Of a stretch of 8,054 bases of DNA, positions 6,270 through 8,054 are shown in pieces. The notes below the pieces were generated by a model that saw only the letters and a program-made list of their open reading frames with translations, did not search any database and was not told the DNA's origin. The number at the start of each line of letters is the position of its first letter. Positions within the stretch are counted from its first letter, which is position 1. A program made the translations under genes and the position numbers. Source of the DNA: Desulfobacterales bacterium. GTDB lineage: Bacteria; Desulfobacterota; Desulfobacteria; Desulfobacterales; UBA5852. The stretch lies in assembly GCA_016735415.1 (NCBI GenBank), contig JAERRP010000519.1, positions 1-8,054 of the forward strand, written 5' to 3'.

Positions 6270-6378
6270 CTCCCCTTTCGTGCGGATCCATTCTTAGTTC
6301 CGGACGGGGCTCGAAGACCATCCGGTTTCGGATTCCGGCCAGCAACTGCGGCCTTTTTCCAGAGGCGTCGTGTCCGCT

Positions 6379-6401
6379 GGCGGGAACACGCTGTCCCCGC
6401 C
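6379..6401 (+). repeat. Strong GC-rich hairpin upstream of the small-protein gene
   Basis: GGCGGGAACA (6379-6388) pairs with TGTCCCCGCC (6392-6401) across a three-base loop, a 10-bp stem with one A-C mismatch. No T-run follows, so it is not an intrinsic terminator. It precedes a TTGACA box (6410-6415) and could be part of a structured RNA or a regulatory site. Confidence 0.45.
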
Positions 6402-6490
6402 ATGATCCGTTGACACCGGGGGAAAGTGGGAATGAACTGTTTTTTGCATGATCTTGCGTGGTTACCCATTCTATGGTAGGTTCGGCGGTT

Positions 6491-6823
6491 ATGAAACAAT
6501 ATGTCATCGATGAACTGCGGCGAGCGGATTACGAAGTCCTTCAAAAATACTTCCAAACGCACTTTTCCGCATCCGGCCTGGATGGGTTGTACTGGATTCC
6601 CCTGGATGCGGACATCCTGTCCGATACCCAGCGGTCGCATGCGGAATGCCAACCCCACTATTTTTCAATTGAACTCCAGCCCGATCGGCTGACCTGCGAG
6701 CTGCTGGTGCGTACATCTGAGCGGGTCCGCTGCAACTGCATCGCCTATGCCGACGAACGACAGCGCGAATGGCTCCTGCAGGCGATCGACGCCGTCCTGG
6801 AAAAACTCGCTATCAACGTGTAA
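6491..6823 (+). CDS. Small conserved-looking hypothetical protein (110 residues), upstream of RNase J
   Basis: The protein begins MKQYVIDELR and has no signal peptide or membrane segment. It looks like a compact alpha/beta protein: LYWIPLDADIL (about 34-44), a strand-rich middle FSIELQPDRLTCELLVRT (59-76), RCNCIAYADERQREWLL (80-96) and a C-terminal helix. I recall similar small proteins in Desulfobacterota but know no function. The frame is open to an ATG at 6458; the ATG at 6491 is preferred because GGTAGG (6475-6480) lies ten bases upstream and the added residues look non-native. It ends ten bases before the RNase J start, so the two are probably one transcription unit, suggesting a link to RNA metabolism that is inference only. 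The cysteines C54, C70, C81 and C83 do not form a recognised metal site. Confidence 0.78.
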   Translation: MKQYVIDELRRADYEVLQKYFQTHFSASGLDGLYWIPLDADILSDTQRSHAECQPHYFSIELQPDRLTCELLVRTSERVRCNCIAYADERQREWLLQAIDAVLEKLAINV

Positions 6824-6833
6824 TGTTCGAACT

Positions 6834-8045
6834 ATGCTGAAAATAATACCTTTAGGCGGGCTGGGGGAAATCGGCCTCAATATGATGGTGTTCGAATACC
6901 ACGACACTCTTTTTATCGTGGATTGCGGCTTGATGTTTCCCGAGGACTTCATGCTGGGGGTGGACTATGTCATCCCCGACATGGGTTACATCCGGGCCAA
7001 CCGTTCCAAAGTGGCGGCCGTCGTGCTGACGCATGCCCACGAGGATCACATCGGCGCCCTGCCCTTTCTATTGCGGATCGTCAACGTGCCGGTTTTCGGG
7101 ACACCCTTTACGCTGGGGGTCGTCCGCAACAAGCTGGAAGAATTCGGACTGACCCCGTCGGCCCGTCTGCACGAAATCAATGCCGGCGGACGCATCAAGC
7201 TGGGCGAATTCGAGCTGGAATTCATCCGGGTGCGGCATTCGGTCGTGGACGGCGTGGGGCTGGCCATCGAAACGCCCCTGGGGGTGATCATCCACACCGG
7301 GGATTTCAAGATCAACCATAACAATACGGACGGCATGGGGACGGATGTCAACCGTTTCGCCATGTACGGCGGCAAGGGAACGCTGGCCCTGCTTTCAGAC
7401 TCCACCAATGTCGAGAAAGAGGGCTATACGATTTCCGCCGAGAAAATCGGGGCCTCCCTGGCCCGCATTATGGAAGGGCGCCCGGGACGCATCATTGTTG
7501 CCCTGTTTGCCTCCAATATCGCCCGCATCCGGCAGATTGTGAATATTGCCCGCTCCCGCCAGAAGAAAATCGTTTTCAACGGCCGCAGCATCGAAGTGGC
7601 CGTCCGCCTGGCCAAAGAATTGGGCCATATCGATATTCCCGCCGATATGGAACTGGATATCGGTGACATCGGCTATTACCCGGATGACGAGATTATCATG
7701 GTGACCACCGGCAGCCAGGGAGAACCCATGTCGGTTCTGGCCCGGATGGCCGCCGGTACGCACAGGCACATCAAGATCCGCAAAGAAGACACGGTGATTC
7801 TGTCCTCCAAATTCATACCCGGCAACGAGCGGGCCATCGCGGGGATCATCAACCGGCTCTACCGCCTGGGCGCCGATGTGATCTACGAAAAGATTGCGGA
7901 TATTCACGTCTCCGGCCATGGCTTCCGGGAAGAACTCAAGCTCATGATCAACCTGACCAAACCGCGGTTTTTCATACCCATCCATGGGGAATACCGGCAT
8001 CTGTGTATATCTCTCTATGATAGGAAGATTTATATTTGTTTTTGA
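6834..8045 (+). CDS. rnj: Ribonuclease J, C-terminally truncated
   Basis: RNase J is a cytoplasmic endo-/5'-3' exoribonuclease of the metallo-beta-lactamase/beta-CASP family that matures and degrades RNA. The 403-residue product shows GGLGEIGLNM (8-17), the zinc motif HAHEDH (67-72), H135 in RHSVVDG, D157 in HTGDFK, the beta-CASP segment from about residue 185 with FNGRS (248-252) and TTGSQGEP (291-298), then SSKFIPGNE (324-332), HVSGHG (358-363) and HGEYRHL (384-390). All expected metal ligands are present. In the usually conserved SNxHR motif of the beta-CASP domain the His is Ala (SNIAR, 228-232). After residue 390 homology stops. The last 13 residues come from AT-rich DNA and end at a TGA, so the C-terminal domain (roughly 150 residues, needed for oligomerisation) is missing. 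The ATG at 6834 is chosen because MLKIIPLGGLGEIG is the standard N-terminus; the Shine-Dalgarno is poor, suggesting coupling to the gene ten bases upstream. Confidence 0.92.
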   Translation: MLKIIPLGGLGEIGLNMMVFEYHDTLFIVDCGLMFPEDFMLGVDYVIPDMGYIRANRSKVAAVVLTHAHEDHIGALPFLLRIVNVPVFGTPFTLGVVRNKLEEFGLTPSARLHEINAGGRIKLGEFELEFIRVRHSVVDGVGLAIETPLGVIIHTGDFKINHNNTDGMGTDVNRFAMYGGKGTLALLSDSTNVEKEGYTISAEKIGASLARIMEGRPGRIIVALFASNIARIRQIVNIARSRQKKIVFNGRSIEVAVRLAKELGHIDIPADMELDIGDIGYYPDDEIIMVTTGSQGEPMSVLARMAAGTHRHIKIRKEDTVILSSKFIPGNERAIAGIINRLYRLGADVIYEKIADIHVSGHGFREELKLMINLTKPRFFIPIHGEYRHLCISLYDRKIYICF

Positions 8046-8054
8046 TAAGCTTTC
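8004..8054. other. AT-rich junction sequence interrupting RNase J
   Basis: From about 8004 to the window end only about a quarter of the bases are G or C, in sharp contrast to the GC-rich coding sequence before it. The change falls directly after the codons for HGEYRHL of RNase J, where homology would normally continue. This may be the left end of an insertion sequence or other foreign DNA, or an artificial contig join. No terminal inverted repeat or target duplication can be judged from the 51 bases available. Confidence 0.6.

Larger units (their letters stand above)
5861..6490. other. Long intergenic region without a convincing gene
   Basis: About 630 bases lie between two divergently oriented genes. 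Open frames here (for example + 5886-6119 and + 6120-6413) lack a Shine-Dalgarno, a recognisable motif and neighbour-like codon use. Apart from the repeats listed separately, it holds a weak terminator-like CGATT/AATCG stem followed by six T (6081-6105, +) and a 7-bp inverted repeat, CAGTAAC (6149-6155) with GTTACTG (6184-6190). There are also TTGACA boxes at 6235-6240 and 6410-6415, neither with a good -10 partner. The density of hairpins from 6250 to 6405 leaves room for an unannotated small RNA, but none is recognised. Confidence 0.6.

Noticed and set aside
5886..6413. Two open frames of 77 and 97 residues in the intergenic region
   Set aside because: There is no ribosome-binding site, no recognisable motif and no coherent codon bias; they run through inverted repeats and look like chance frames.
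6410..6438. Promoter for the small-protein/RNase J unit
   Set aside because: TTGACA at 6410-6415 is perfect, but at 17 bases the -10 candidate TGAACT matches only three of six positions; too weak to annotate.
6185..6658. 157-residue minus-strand frame
   Set aside because: It overlaps the small plus-strand gene, is Arg-rich without motifs and has no Shine-Dalgarno; taken as a shadow.
1..8054. CRISPR arrays, tRNA or rRNA genes, phage or toxin-antitoxin modules
   Set aside because: No regularly spaced repeats, tRNA-like cloverleaf or rRNA segments were seen, and none of the proteins belong to such systems.

Overview
The window is a GC-rich stretch of bacterial chromosome. The protein sequences look most like sulfate-reducing Desulfobacterota (Desulfobacterales / Desulfosarcina-like). 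This placement is by recognition of protein style (a CysM-CysRS fusion, a two-cluster ferredoxin, RNase J in a Gram-negative-type genome with an outer-membrane OmpA-type lipoprotein), not by any search.

Positions 2-4170 (+) form one tightly packed operon. It holds the 3' end of a YhaM-like HD-domain 3'-5' exoribonuclease; thymidylate kinase (tmk); a 758-residue fusion of a CysM-type cysteine synthase to a full-length cysteinyl-tRNA synthetase-like domain; and an unrecognised 315-residue protein. The last three are linked by ATGA stop/start overlaps, so they are probably translated together. The fusion is the highlight. Its PLP enzyme half keeps the family motifs, but the CysRS half has lost HIGH, KMSKS and one of the four zinc ligands while keeping the rest of the fold. 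It is therefore unlikely to charge tRNA and may be a repurposed cysteine- or tRNA-binding module.

Positions 4171-4660 hold a short regulatory region (possible promoter, a seven-codon mini-ORF with a strong Shine-Dalgarno), a 62-residue 2x[4Fe-4S] ferredoxin gene and a clear Rho-independent terminator. A second terminator hairpin follows, facing the converging minus-strand gene.

Positions 4721-5848 (-) encode a lipoprotein that joins a von Willebrand factor A domain to a C-terminal OmpA peptidoglycan-binding domain. Upstream of it lies about 640 bases with no convincing gene. That stretch carries several inverted repeats, including a perfect 9-bp stem beside a TTGACA box and a perfect 14-bp palindrome.

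Positions 6491-8045 (+) hold a small uncharacterised 110-residue protein followed after 10 bases by RNase J. The RNase J gene keeps all metal-binding motifs of the metallo-beta-lactamase/beta-CASP core. Just after the HGE motif it changes abruptly into AT-rich sequence and stops, losing the C-terminal domain. This looks like an insertion junction, a rearrangement or an assembly join at the edge of the window.
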